Assembly: GCF_030644385.1 (NCBI RefSeq)
Contig: NZ_CP130060.1
Span: 1,674,001-1,738,000 of the forward strand
Source of the DNA: Stomatobaculum sp. F0698
GTDB taxonomy: Bacteria; Bacillota; Clostridia; Lachnospirales; Lachnospiraceae
Length of the DNA stretch: 64,000 nt
Direction: 5' to 3'
The notes beneath the pieces are model-generated. The model saw only the letters and a list, made by a program, of their open reading frames with translations, was not told where the DNA came from and made no database searches. The position numbers were made by a program, and so were the translations under genes. Shown here one piece after another: positions 1 through 11,356 of the stretch; the stretch's first letter is position 1, and each line of letters starts with the position of its first letter.

Positions 1-2898
<2,898 letters not shown>

Positions 2899-2899
2899 C

Positions 2900-2934
2900 A
2901 AAAAAAAGCTGCCGCAATACTGCGGCAGCTTTTT
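2900..2934. terminator. Relict bidirectional terminator (copy of the one after hsp20)
   Basis: AAGCTGCCGCA and TGCGGCAGCTT form an 11-bp stem with a four-base loop, flanked by an A-run on the left and a T-run on the right, so it can act on both strands. It is the same hairpin as at 10662-10695. Here it lies downstream of the hsp20 fragment and between the araC-type gene and lacZ on the minus strand. Confidence 0.8.
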
Positions 2935-2984
2935 CATTCTCAGTGGCATCCGTTCCACCTGAACTCGCATTTGTTTTCACACAA

Positions 2985-3055
2985 TCATTCTTCAATCAGA
3001 ACGGTCTTCTTCTCCGGCAAATTTACCTCAGTCTTCTTCGCCTTCACATCCTCTT
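2985..3055 (-). pseudogene. Fragment of hsp20, C-terminal end only, internally deleted
   Basis: Minus-strand codons read EDVKAKKTEVNLPEKKTVLIEE and then TGA (stop at 2985-2987). The intact neighbour ends with the same tail (NLPEKKTILIEE), but the residues between EDVKAK and KKTE (a stretch starting FEQGVLK) are missing here. There is no start, no alpha-crystallin domain and no promoter. It is a remnant formed together with the flanking direct repeat. Confidence 0.85.
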
Positions 3056-3162
3056 ATCCCCGGTTGCCGACGAATTCAGTCCCTTTATCAGACGCCTCGC
3101 AAGGTCATAGACACCGCAATATGAGGATACTTCCTCTCTGTTACGAAAAGTCAGCCTTCTCT

Positions 3163-4143
3163 TTATCCGAGAGAACCATCGTATTTCCTATGTGCCATTT
3201 TGCGATATTCCGATGGAAACAGCCCTGTATTGGTTTTGAAATTTGCCGCAAATCTTCCGGCATTGGAATACCCGACAGCCAAAGCAACCTGCTCGATTGC
3301 AAGGTCGGTCGATGTCAAGAGCATTTCCGCGTGACGCATGCGTCGCTGTTGGATGTATTCGGAAATCGTACAGTGATAGGTTTGCTTAAAAAAGGTCTTC
3401 AATTTTGTGGTGCCCATACAGGCGATTCGTGCAAGCATTTCCAGCGGGAGCTCCGAGTTGAAATGATCACTGATGTATGAAGCAACATTGCTCAAGGCAT
3501 CCATATCCTGTTTAGATATTCTTGCGCAACTATCATCTTTGCTGTTCTTTCCACGTTCATAAACAAGAGAGACAGCTTCCGCAACCTTGGCCTCATAAAA
3601 CAACTTTGCCGGTATGCCCTCTCCTCTATACTCCCAAACCTGACGCAAAAGCTGTGACATTTCCGGGAAGTCGAGTGTTTGCCCAACGCGACTGAATGCC
3701 TCCTGCGGAGGAATGTAGTCATCCGGGTAGCTTTCCCGCAGATATTTTTCATAATATGCGGGAAATACTTCAATTCCCACGGAACGAATCGGAATATTCT
3801 TATGCATCATAGATTGATATACCCCATTCCCTCCGTGAAAAGTTTTGACACACCCCGCAGTTAAGCGTCGGTAAGGGGTCAACTCCTCCCCGGACACAGA
3901 GTCATAGTAGGTGATACTTAAACACTCCGGCGTAGTCAGGGATATCAAATGATCCTCAAAAAAATAGAAATCATGGATTTTAATATCAAACAAATCTTTT
4001 TCTCCGTAGACCCAGTAATATCCGCAGGCTACGCCCTTTGGAGCGAGGTACACTTTTCCGGCAGGGCTGAAGTTGTGTGTTGACTTACTTTCAACAAAAC
4101 CGCTGCGGGTAAGCCATTCTCTGTAAAATTCGTTGACTTCCAT
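3163..4143 (-). CDS. AraC-family transcriptional regulator
   Basis: Probable local regulator of the divergent ECF/ABC operon. The protein has 326 residues: an N-terminal region of about 200 residues (YYWVYGEKDLFDIKIHDFYF) and a C-terminal AraC double helix-turn-helix, with DALSNVASYISDHF, ELPLEMLARIACMGTTKLKTFF and the conserved second helix region DLAIEQVALAVGYSNAGRFAANF ... GLFPSEYR. I chose ATG 4143 (MEVNEFYREW) because GAGGGGATT lies seven bases upstream; a longer frame exists but has no ribosome-binding site. AraC proteins in siderophore loci (YbtA type) sense a small ligand; whether that holds here is inference. Its 3' end lies about 110 bases from the left hsp20 repeat. Confidence 0.88.
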   Translation of the reverse strand: MEVNEFYREWLTRSGFVESKSTHNFSPAGKVYLAPKGVACGYYWVYGEKDLFDIKIHDFYFFEDHLISLTTPECLSITYYDSVSGEELTPYRRLTAGCVKTFHGGNGVYQSMMHKNIPIRSVGIEVFPAYYEKYLRESYPDDYIPPQEAFSRVGQTLDFPEMSQLLRQVWEYRGEGIPAKLFYEAKVAEAVSLVYERGKNSKDDSCARISKQDMDALSNVASYISDHFNSELPLEMLARIACMGTTKLKTFFKQTYHCTISEYIQQRRMRHAEMLLTSTDLAIEQVALAVGYSNAGRFAANFKTNTGLFPSEYRKMAHRKYDGSLG

Positions 4144-4247
4144 ACGCAATCCCCTCGAAATCATACATATCGGACGCGATTTCATACGCATCAGACAAAC
4201 CGTTCTCAACTGTATTGTTTTGCTTTTCCTGATTTCCTATACTGTTT

Positions 4248-4276
4248 TTGCAATTAGTTTCCTCTAATACTATATT
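4248..4276 (+). promoter_or_regulatory. Promoter of the ECF/ABC operon, with internal inverted repeat
   Basis: TTGCAA (4248-4253) and TATATT (4271-4276) are separated by exactly 17 bases, about 54 bases before the first start codon. Between them lies ATTAG-TTTCCT-CTAAT (4253-4268), an inverted repeat placed where a bound repressor would block RNA polymerase. This is a candidate operator for the divergent AraC-type protein or another regulator. Confidence 0.65.
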
Positions 4277-4329
4277 ACCACCGCGTCTCTTGCACTGCAA
4301 TGTGTACACTGAAAAGGAGGGCATTTGTT

Positions 4330-4941
4330 ATGACAAGCGAAACAAACCGCAGGAAACAGAAACTTACAGTCAAGGATCTCATTACAGTCGGTGTCTTTTC
4401 CGCCATTATATTGATATGTATTTCCTTGAGCGGGGGGCCCTTTGCAATGTTCCCGGCCCTGACCTTTTATTTTCCGGTAGGCGCGGCACTTCTCGCCGGA
4501 CCTGTATATCTTTTACTGGTTGCAAAAGTGCCAAAACCCGGACCGATTTTTATTGCGGGGCTGATGATGGCAATCTTCTGCTATGTGACCGGCATGCATA
4601 TCGGCATGAGCATCGGCTATCTGGCCGGAAGCGCATTGGCCGATCTTGTAGCAAGGACCGGACGCTATCGAAATATAAAAATCAACATTCTCTCCTATAT
4701 TCTTTTCTGCCTCGGCGGAACCGGGTCCTATCTTGCATATTTCATCAATCCGCAAGCCTGGGTAAGCAGGATGTCGGAAAAGGGCACACCGCAGGAATAC
4801 CTGGATACAATGGCGGCAACCGTCAACCAGCGGATTTTGATAACCATGTTGGCAGGCACTGTTTTAGTCGCCCTTTTCAGCTGTTTTGTCGGCAGTCAAC
4901 TGTTAAAGAAGCAATTTGAAAAAGCGGGGATCACGGCATGA
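4330..4941 (+). CDS. MptD/Trep_Strep-type putative ECF transporter S component
   Basis: Membrane protein of 203 residues with about five to six hydrophobic segments (VGVFSAIILICISLSGG, FYFPVGAALLAGPVYLLLV, GLMMAIFCYVTG, IGYLAGSALADLV, ILSYILFCLGG, and a C-terminal one starting ITMLAGTV). It resembles the MptD/Trep_Strep family, thought to be substrate-binding subunits of energy-coupling-factor importers. A basic stretch (ARTGRYRNIKIN) follows the third to fourth segments, as in that family. ATG 4330 was chosen because AAAGGAGGG lies about nine bases upstream. Its stop overlaps ecfT by four bases, so the two are translationally coupled. The substrate is unknown. Confidence 0.8.
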   Translation: MTSETNRRKQKLTVKDLITVGVFSAIILICISLSGGPFAMFPALTFYFPVGAALLAGPVYLLLVAKVPKPGPIFIAGLMMAIFCYVTGMHIGMSIGYLAGSALADLVARTGRYRNIKINILSYILFCLGGTGSYLAYFINPQAWVSRMSEKGTPQEYLDTMAATVNQRILITMLAGTVLVALFSCFVGSQLLKKQFEKAGITA

Positions 4942-5672
4942 TACAAAGTGCGAACACAGAAAGCCGTCACGGGCTGTCGTTTGATCCCCGCACAAAAATC
5001 ATTCTGCTGATTCTATGCGTGATTTCAGCGATGATTGCGCCCTCTCTTTCCTATGAGAACTTACTCGTTTTTGCGATTACCATATTCGGGTGCGCAAGCG
5101 GGAAAGTCCGAAAGTCACTTGTCCCGGCGGCATTTTACGGCGTCTTTTACCTGCTGACAACACGAATTATGTCACTTGAAAAAGGCCTGTTTTACACCGT
5201 ATTCACATCCTGGCTCGGCTTATTTTATACGGTCTACCCCTGTGCTTTTCTGGCAAACATTATTCTTTCCACGACGAAGGTCAGTGAATTCCTGACCGCG
5301 ATGAACAAGGCACATATTCCCAAGCAGGTGATTATTCCGTTGGCAATCATGCTTCGGTACATTCCCACAGTTTGTGAGGACTGGGGGTATATCAAGGACG
5401 CCATGCGGCTCAGAGATGTAACCCCCTCCTTGTTCGGCTTTCTGAAAAATCCGGTTATGACGGTGGAATGTCTCTATGTCCCCTTGCTGATGGCAGCTTC
5501 CAATACAGCAGATGAACTCTCTGCCGCCGCAGTGACTCGCGGAATAGAGAATCCAACGCCACGCACCTGCCTTCTTGAGATACAGTTTCGGAGACAAGAC
5601 CGGATTGCCATCGTTCTTGCTGCTTGCATTTTTGTGTTGGGTCTTATTTGGGAAAGGATTGTGTCACCATGA
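4938..5672 (+). CDS. ecfT: ECF transporter transmembrane (T) component, CbiQ/EcfT family
   Basis: Membrane scaffold linking the ATPase domains to the S component. It has 244 residues: FDPRTKIILLILCVISAMIA at the N terminus, several membrane segments, and the cytoplasmic coupling region with AIMLRYIPTVCEDW, IKDAMRLRDV and SAAAVTRGIENP. The last two contain the Ala-Xaa-Arg/Ala-Arg-Gly-type coupling-helix motifs of the family. It overlaps both neighbours by four bases (ATGA junctions), as expected for a complex made in fixed proportion. Confidence 0.9.
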   Translation: MIQSANTESRHGLSFDPRTKIILLILCVISAMIAPSLSYENLLVFAITIFGCASGKVRKSLVPAAFYGVFYLLTTRIMSLEKGLFYTVFTSWLGLFYTVYPCAFLANIILSTTKVSEFLTAMNKAHIPKQVIIPLAIMLRYIPTVCEDWGYIKDAMRLRDVTPSLFGFLKNPVMTVECLYVPLLMAASNTADELSAAAVTRGIENPTPRTCLLEIQFRRQDRIAIVLAACIFVLGLIWERIVSP

Positions 5673-7180
5673 TTACGTTTCAGCATGTATCTTTTTCATA
5701 TGACTCACACAGAGCGCAGGCGAATATACATAGAACAGAGAGTTTGCATGACATCAATTTGACAGTGAATGACGGAGAATGCGTCCTTCTCTGCGGGAAA
5801 AGCGGCTGCGGAAAAACCACCTTGACGCGCCTTGTGAACGGGCTTATCCCAAATATCTATCCCGGGAAGCTGACCGGGAATGTTCTGCTTAACGGACAGA
5901 ACCTTTCGGAACTTCCGATGTACGAAATCGCATCTCTTGTCGGTTCGGTGTTTCAAAATCCAAGGACACAGTTCTTCAATGTGGATACAGACAGCGAGAT
6001 TGCATTTGGGGTGGAAAACCAGGCCTTGCCCAGGGAACAGATTGCGCAAAAAGTGGCTGCCGCCGCAAAGATTCTGGAGATTGAAACTCTGCGCGGAAGG
6101 AATATTTTCTCTCTTTCGGGCGGAGAAAAGCAGAAGGTTGCTTTTGCCTCTGTATATGCCATGAATCCCATGGTTTATCTTTTGGATGAACCATCCTCCA
6201 ATCTGGATATGGAGACAGTTGATGCTTTAAGAACTCATCTCAAAGAGCTTAAGTCTCAGGGAAAAACCATTCTGATTGTCGAACACCGCCTCTATTACCT
6301 GATGGATATCGTTGACCGAATCCTTGTATTGGATGAAGGGCAGATAACAAAAAATTACTCTGCCAAAGAATTCCTGACCTTAACAGACAAAGAACGCCGA
6401 ATGATGGGGCTCCGAACCACCGACCTGCGAAAAGAGCTTCCCGAGCTAATTGCGAAGAAAGAACAGGAAAACAGTCTGGAGCTCAAAAATGTTTCCCTGT
6501 TCTACAGGAAAGAAACTTTGATGAGAAATATCAGCGCAAAATTTTCACGGGGCGAGGTAATTGCACTTGTCGGGAAAAACGGAACCGGTAAAACGACCTT
6601 TTCGCGAGCCCTCTGCGGATTGCATCAAGAAATCAAAGGAGATTATTTCCGGGATGGCAAAATCATCTCAACAAAAAAACGGCAGAGAATCTCCTATATG
6701 GTCATGCAGGATGTGAATTTTCAACTTTTTGCAGAGAGCGTGGAAGCAGAATGCTCCTTCGGCATTCGTAACCCGAATGCAGCTCTGATCGCAGAAACGA
6801 TGGACACGCTGAATCTGACCCCCTTTGCCGAACAGCATCCCGGTACGCTTTCCGGCGGACAAAAGCAAAGACTGGCCGTCGCTGTGGGACAGGTCTGTAA
6901 AAAAGAACTGATTGTCTTTGATGAACCCACCAGCGGATTGGATTATGAGGGCATGACAAGCGTCGCCAAAATAATCCGCAACCTCTCCGAACAGGGGAAA
7001 ATCATATTTGTTGTGACACACGATTATGAATTTCTTTGCAGGACATGTAGCCGCATACTTGTTTTTTCCGACGGTGAAATCAGCGACGATTTAAAATTCC
7101 GAGCGGATAACAAAGCACAGATAGAGCAATTATTCTTTTCTGCCGTGGAGACAAATAAAGGAGGTGATCTGTTTGAATAA
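5669..7180 (+). CDS. ECF transporter fused double ATPase (EcfA1-EcfA2 type)
   Basis: Energises the ECF importer by hydrolysing ATP at the inner membrane face. Its 503 residues carry two complete ABC domains in tandem. The first has Walker A GKSGCGKTT near residue 43, signature LSGGEKQKV and Walker B VYLLDEPSSNLD. The second has Walker A GKNGTGKTT near residue 310, signature LSGGQKQRL and Walker B LIVFDEPTSGLD. Many ECF systems use two separate ATPases; the fused form is usual with MptD-type S components. ATG 5669 overlaps the ecfT stop as ATGA, and the longer upstream frame has no support. Confidence 0.92.
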   Translation: MITFQHVSFSYDSHRAQANIHRTESLHDINLTVNDGECVLLCGKSGCGKTTLTRLVNGLIPNIYPGKLTGNVLLNGQNLSELPMYEIASLVGSVFQNPRTQFFNVDTDSEIAFGVENQALPREQIAQKVAAAAKILEIETLRGRNIFSLSGGEKQKVAFASVYAMNPMVYLLDEPSSNLDMETVDALRTHLKELKSQGKTILIVEHRLYYLMDIVDRILVLDEGQITKNYSAKEFLTLTDKERRMMGLRTTDLRKELPELIAKKEQENSLELKNVSLFYRKETLMRNISAKFSRGEVIALVGKNGTGKTTFSRALCGLHQEIKGDYFRDGKIISTKKRQRISYMVMQDVNFQLFAESVEAECSFGIRNPNAALIAETMDTLNLTPFAEQHPGTLSGGQKQRLAVAVGQVCKKELIVFDEPTSGLDYEGMTSVAKIIRNLSEQGKIIFVVTHDYEFLCRTCSRILVFSDGEISDDLKFRADNKAQIEQLFFSAVETNKGGDLFE

Positions 7181-8930
7181 GGGACGCGAAAAACCGGTCA
7201 AATTACTTCTTACATGGGCCGGCAGCGAAAAATGGTACTTATTTGCTTCTGTCTTGTGTGCATTTTTGAGCGGACTGCTTGTAATCGGACCGTATGTCGG
7301 CATTTATCGCTTGATGGACAGCGTCCTACTGGGAACGCTGACAAAGAAAGACTTGACGGACAGCATCGTTCCGGTAACCGTCACAACCATTCTCCGCATG
7401 GTCCTTCTTGGTCTGTCCGGCGTTCTCTCGCACAAAGGTGCTTATAACACCCTGTTTCGGGTGCGCTGCATGATCATAGAACACCTGGCGAAGGTTCCGC
7501 TCGGATATGTCAACGAGCGGAGCACCGGTGAAATCAAAACCGTCTTGAATGAGAACATCGAGAAGCTGGAGTTATGTCTTGCACATAACATTCCGGAACT
7601 TGTCAGCTATCTCACCGGTCCTATCGTTATTTTCGCTTATCTCATGACGGTGAATGTTCCGCTGGCACTCATTTCCCTGCTTCCTCTCCTTTTGGATATT
7701 CCGGTGATGATGGCGGTGTTTCAAAAAATGTCTGATATGTTGCCGGAGGCTAACGAGTCCCTTGCCGGCTTCAACTCCGTCATGGTCGAATACATCCGCG
7801 GAATGCGTCTGATCAAGGCGTATCGGATGGGCAGCAAATCATTTCAAAAATTCAGAGAAGCCATTCTCGACGAAAACAGAGCGTGGAACAGAATCTCGAA
7901 AAAGACTGCCCCTTTGTATGCTGTCTTTATTCTGATACTGGAGTCCGGACTTTTGCTGATCGTTCCACTGGGCGGAAGACTTTTCCTGCGCGGAACGATC
8001 ACAGGCAGTGTATTTCTCCTGTTTACCTATATCGGCTCCTTGTATTTGACGGAATTGCTCCCGCTTCAGCAGCTTTCCGGCAATTTCGCGCAGGCGTTCA
8101 GCGGCATTACAAAAGTAAAAGAAATACTGGAACTTCCGGTTTTTGAAGGCGGAGATGCTTTCCCCGAACGCCGTGATATCACACTAAAAGGCGTGCGCTT
8201 TTCCTATGACGGAAAAACAAATGTGCTTGAAAATTGCAACCTGTGCATCCGCGAAGGCGAAAAAGTCGCCGTTATAGGCGCCTCCGGCGCGGGTAAAAGC
8301 ACGATTGCCGCACTGATTTCCCGTTTCTACGACCCGGATGACGGAGAGGTTCTGATCGGAGGAAAAAATGTCAATAGCATTCGATACGAAACACTCCTCG
8401 CGCATATATCTCTCGTCTTTCAGAAGACTTTCCTGACGCGAGACTCTGTCTTTGACAATATTCGCATGGGGATGAACGCTTCTTTGGAACAGGTTAGAGA
8501 AGCTGCAAGTGCAGCACAAATTGACGATTTCATCATGTCCCTCCCCGATGGATATGACACAAAAGTCGGAAGTTACGGTTCCCGCTTTTCGGGCGGTGAA
8601 AAGCAGAGAATTGCCATTGCACGGGCAATTTTAAAAAATGCGCCGATTTTGATTCTGGATGAAGCGACGAGTGCCGCCGATCCGGAAAATCAGATGGAGA
8701 TTGACAAAGCAATCCGGAACCTCTCCAAGGGGAAAACCGTCCTCATCATTGCTCATCGGCTCAGTGTGGTCGGTATGTGCGACAAGGTTGCGGTGGTAGA
8801 GAATCATACGATTTCCGATATCGGCACACATGATGAACTGCTTTCGCGCAACAGCTATTACCGAAGAAGTTGGGAGAGCTATGAATCGGCAAGGTCTATC
8901 ACCTATGGGAAAGGAGGAATCGGAGGATGA
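7173..8930 (+). CDS. ABC transporter half-molecule, permease fused to ATPase (first)
   Basis: It has 585 residues: six membrane segments in the first ~300, then an ABC domain with Walker A GASGAGKST, signature FSGGEKQRI and Walker B ILILDEATSAADPENQ. The fold is that of type IV (exporter-like) transporters and pairs with the next gene as a heterodimer. The start is probably TTG 7173, seven bases after AAAGGAGGTG (7157-7166); the upstream GTG at 7164 lies inside that ribosome-binding site. It overlaps the ATPase gene by eight bases. Exporter-fold pairs such as YbtPQ and IrtAB import siderophores, so import together with the ECF module is possible but not shown. Confidence 0.88.
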   Translation: MNKGREKPVKLLLTWAGSEKWYLFASVLCAFLSGLLVIGPYVGIYRLMDSVLLGTLTKKDLTDSIVPVTVTTILRMVLLGLSGVLSHKGAYNTLFRVRCMIIEHLAKVPLGYVNERSTGEIKTVLNENIEKLELCLAHNIPELVSYLTGPIVIFAYLMTVNVPLALISLLPLLLDIPVMMAVFQKMSDMLPEANESLAGFNSVMVEYIRGMRLIKAYRMGSKSFQKFREAILDENRAWNRISKKTAPLYAVFILILESGLLLIVPLGGRLFLRGTITGSVFLLFTYIGSLYLTELLPLQQLSGNFAQAFSGITKVKEILELPVFEGGDAFPERRDITLKGVRFSYDGKTNVLENCNLCIREGEKVAVIGASGAGKSTIAALISRFYDPDDGEVLIGGKNVNSIRYETLLAHISLVFQKTFLTRDSVFDNIRMGMNASLEQVREAASAAQIDDFIMSLPDGYDTKVGSYGSRFSGGEKQRIAIARAILKNAPILILDEATSAADPENQMEIDKAIRNLSKGKTVLIIAHRLSVVGMCDKVAVVENHTISDIGTHDELLSRNSYYRRSWESYESARSITYGKGGIGG

Positions 8931-10636
8931 CAGATAAAAATCTCTTCCGTAAGAATGCCCGGTTTTACCGTGGTCTGATATTGACCGTTTCGGAGGGACT
9001 CCTTTCCGGAAGTAACTATATTGTCATTTACGCAGTGCTCAAAATGCTGTACGACGGTACTGCTTCTATGCAGCGCATCTTTAGTCTATCCGGCCTCGTC
9101 GGTGCTATCTTTGTGATACGACTTGTCATTTACAGCATTGGCTATACGCAGAGCCAAATCGGTGGCGCTGAGGTATCTAAGAACATTCGCCTCGGCCTTG
9201 GCGATAAGCTTAGAAAGCTTCCGTTATCCGGCTTTACGGAAAAGCGCGAAGGGCAATACATCAATATTATGACAGCAGATGTCAATAGTTATGAGCAGAT
9301 TCTGACGCATAAACTTGCCTCTCTTGTGAAAAACGGGATTCTATCCGTAATCGTGCTTTCCTTTATCGGTGTTCTGTATTTTCCGGCTGCGGTCATCCTA
9401 CTGTTTTCTCTTCTTCTGTTGCTCCCCGAAATGTGGCTGTCGTTTCGAATTGTGGGAAAGTACGGTAAGGAAAAGAATGCCGTTACGGCCGAGGCGGTAG
9501 GACAAATCGTCGAGTACATCGACGGAATTCAGACCTTCCGGGCCTATGGAATGGGCGGCACTAAAAACAGAAACACAACAGCTGCCCTGCGGAAATTCAG
9601 CACAGTCAGTTATCAATATGAAGCACACGGGATTCCGGTTAATTTTGCTTTTAACATTGTAAATTGGCTTACCGTTCCGCTGATTATGTGGATTGGATTC
9701 ATCCCATGGCAATCCGGAGCCATCCACGCAATCAATTTCCTGTTTTTGTGCATGATGCCGATGGTTTTAGCAAAGCTGACCGCTGCAATTTCAGTTGACA
9801 TGTTCAGTTACAGGAATCTCCTGATTTCAAAAACAAACATCCGGAATGTGTTGGCCGCAAAGGAAGAAGCGAAAAGCAAAGATATCTTTTCGCCTAAAGA
9901 GCACGGCATCTCCTTTCGTGATGTGTCGTTCTCTTATGTGCGGGGAGAACCTGTTCTTAAAAAAATGAGTTTCGCAATACCGAATCACAAGCTAACCGCA
10001 ATCGTGGGTGACTCCGGATCAGGCAAATCAACAATCCTGAATCTAATTGCAAAATATTATGATCCGGAAAGCGGGGACATTGACATCGGCGGGCAATCGA
10101 TCCGCCATGTCAATGCGGAAGATGTACTGAATATCATCTCTATGGTCGATCAGGACACCTTTTTGTTTCATGAAACAGTACGGGAGAACATACGCCACGC
10201 AAAACCTTCCGCTACGAATGAGGAAATAGAAATCGCCTGCAAAAAAGCGAACTGTGACACATTTATACGAAAAATGAAAAAGGGATATGATACTTCCATC
10301 GGAGAAAACGGCAATCTGCTTTCCGGCGGTGAACGACAGCGACTTTCGATTGCTCGGGCCATATTGAAAAACAGCCCGATTCTGCTTCTGGATGAGGCAA
10401 CTTCCTCTTTGGACATTGAGAATGAACTCGCTGTCAAACAGGCAATTTCAAATCTGCTGCAGGAAAACAAGACCGTTGTGATGATTGCTCATACCTTGTC
10501 TGTTATAAAAAATGCCGCTCAAATCCTCGTCGTGGCAGACGGAAAAGTTGCGGAGTCCGGGACCCATGAGCAGCTTTTGAACCTGGGAGGTAAATATACC
10601 GCTATGTGGAATGCCGAACAGGCAATTACGGCCTGA
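8927..10636 (+). CDS. ABC transporter half-molecule, permease fused to ATPase (second)
   Basis: Partner of the preceding half-transporter. It has 569 residues, an N-terminal six-segment membrane domain and a C-terminal ABC domain with Walker A GDSGSGKST, signature LSGGERQRL and Walker B ILLLDEATSSLDIENE. In the first copy the position after the Walker B/D-loop is AADPENQ, in this one LDIENE, so the two are diverged paralogues rather than a recent duplication. The start overlaps the previous stop (ATGA at 8927). It is the last gene of a five-gene operon that ends at the terminator at 10662. Confidence 0.9.
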   Translation: MTDKNLFRKNARFYRGLILTVSEGLLSGSNYIVIYAVLKMLYDGTASMQRIFSLSGLVGAIFVIRLVIYSIGYTQSQIGGAEVSKNIRLGLGDKLRKLPLSGFTEKREGQYINIMTADVNSYEQILTHKLASLVKNGILSVIVLSFIGVLYFPAAVILLFSLLLLLPEMWLSFRIVGKYGKEKNAVTAEAVGQIVEYIDGIQTFRAYGMGGTKNRNTTAALRKFSTVSYQYEAHGIPVNFAFNIVNWLTVPLIMWIGFIPWQSGAIHAINFLFLCMMPMVLAKLTAAISVDMFSYRNLLISKTNIRNVLAAKEEAKSKDIFSPKEHGISFRDVSFSYVRGEPVLKKMSFAIPNHKLTAIVGDSGSGKSTILNLIAKYYDPESGDIDIGGQSIRHVNAEDVLNIISMVDQDTFLFHETVRENIRHAKPSATNEEIEIACKKANCDTFIRKMKKGYDTSIGENGNLLSGGERQRLSIARAILKNSPILLLDEATSSLDIENELAVKQAISNLLQENKTVVMIAHTLSVIKNAAQILVVADGKVAESGTHEQLLNLGGKYTAMWNAEQAITA

Positions 10637-10660
10637 AAAACTTAGTCTAAATCCGGAAGT

Positions 10661-10868
10661 CAAAAAAAGCTGCCGCAATACTGCGGCAGCTTTTTCATTC
10701 TCAGTGGCATCCACTCCACCTGAACTCGCGTTTGTTTTCACGCAATCCTGTTTCAAACAAATTATTCTTCAATCAGAATGGTCTTCTTCTCCGGCAAATT
10801 TGCCTCTGTCTTCTTCGGGATGCTGAGTTTCAGGACACCCTGTTCAAACTTGGCTTTCACATCCTCTT
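10661..10868. repeat. Right copy of the hsp20 3'-end/terminator direct repeat
   Basis: Same sequence as 2899-3055, here as part of an intact hsp20 gene and its terminator. The homology starts abruptly at the A-run before the hairpin in both copies, 25 bases after the stop of the last transporter gene. The transporter module therefore sits between two direct repeats of the hsp20 end. Confidence 0.85.
10662..10695. terminator. Bidirectional intrinsic terminator between ABC operon and hsp20
   Basis: AAGCTGCCGCA - ATAC - TGCGGCAGCTT, an 11-bp stem with A-run before and T-run after. It serves the convergent transporter operon (plus) and hsp20 (minus). Confidence 0.92.
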
Positions 10869-11211
10869 CTTTCACATGTGTGCCCACATAGAAGCTTCTC
10901 TGCATAGAACCCGAATAGCGTTCCTGCCGAATCAGCTTACCATCCTGATCCTTCTTCTCTTCGTCCAGCCCCTTTGCGGCACTGACCGTGAGATAACCGC
11001 TGTTCAGCTCCACCGCGAGCTCTTCTTTCTTGAAGCCCGGCAGATCAATGTCCAGCTCATAGCTGTCCTCTTTCTCATGCACATCGGTCTTCATCAACAT
11101 TCTCGCGCGGCGTCCGTACAACTTCCGCTCCGTCTGATCTGCCCCTTTCAATGCCGGGAAATCAAACCAATCATCAAACAAATTATCACCAAACAGGCTA
11201 GGTACTAACAT
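10762..11211 (-). CDS. Small heat-shock protein Hsp20 (alpha-crystallin family)
   Basis: ATP-independent holdase that binds unfolding proteins in the cytoplasm. It has 149 residues: an N-terminal arm (MLVPSLFGDNLFDDWFDF), an alpha-crystallin domain (MKTDVHEKEDSYELDIDLPGF ... SFYVGTHV, with the conserved GVLKLSIPK at the end) and a charged tail. ATG 11211 follows GGAGGT by seven bases; an upstream in-frame ATG has no site of its own. The promoter overlaps a CIRCE operator, so HrcA control is likely. Its 3' end has a truncated duplicate at 2985-3055. Confidence 0.95.
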   Translation of the reverse strand: MLVPSLFGDNLFDDWFDFPALKGADQTERKLYGRRARMLMKTDVHEKEDSYELDIDLPGFKKEELAVELNSGYLTVSAAKGLDEEKKDQDGKLIRQERYSGSMQRSFYVGTHVKEEDVKAKFEQGVLKLSIPKKTEANLPEKKTILIEE

Positions 11212-11328
11212 ACTCTTTACCTCCTTCATTATCTTCCTTCATTATCTCCGACCGTACGGCCGGATGTCATTCAGGGGAAAGAGGGTTCACTCTTAATCGC
11301 TTACTCTCTGTTCCTCTTTACAGTGCCC

Positions 11329-11356
11329 ATTATACCTCCTTTGTTAGCACTGTAAA
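11329..11356 (-). promoter_or_regulatory. hsp20 promoter
   Basis: On the minus strand -35 TTTACA (11356-11351) and -10 TATAAT (11334-11329) are 16 bases apart. The -35 box lies within the CIRCE element, so repressor binding would exclude sigma-A polymerase. The leader to ATG 11211 is about 110 bases. Confidence 0.8.

Larger units (their letters stand above)
2899..3055. repeat. Left copy of the hsp20 3'-end/terminator direct repeat
   Basis: This segment repeats 10661-10868 in the same orientation. Both copies start at the same A-run and terminator hairpin, continue through CATTCTCAGTGGCATCC, and enter the last codons of hsp20. Relative to the right copy it lacks about 16 bases before the stop codon and about 13 internal codons, and it carries scattered substitutions. 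The right copy is attached to an intact hsp20 gene and this one is not, so this is the duplicated or relict copy. The two repeats bracket the AraC-ECF-ABC gene cluster. Confidence 0.85.
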
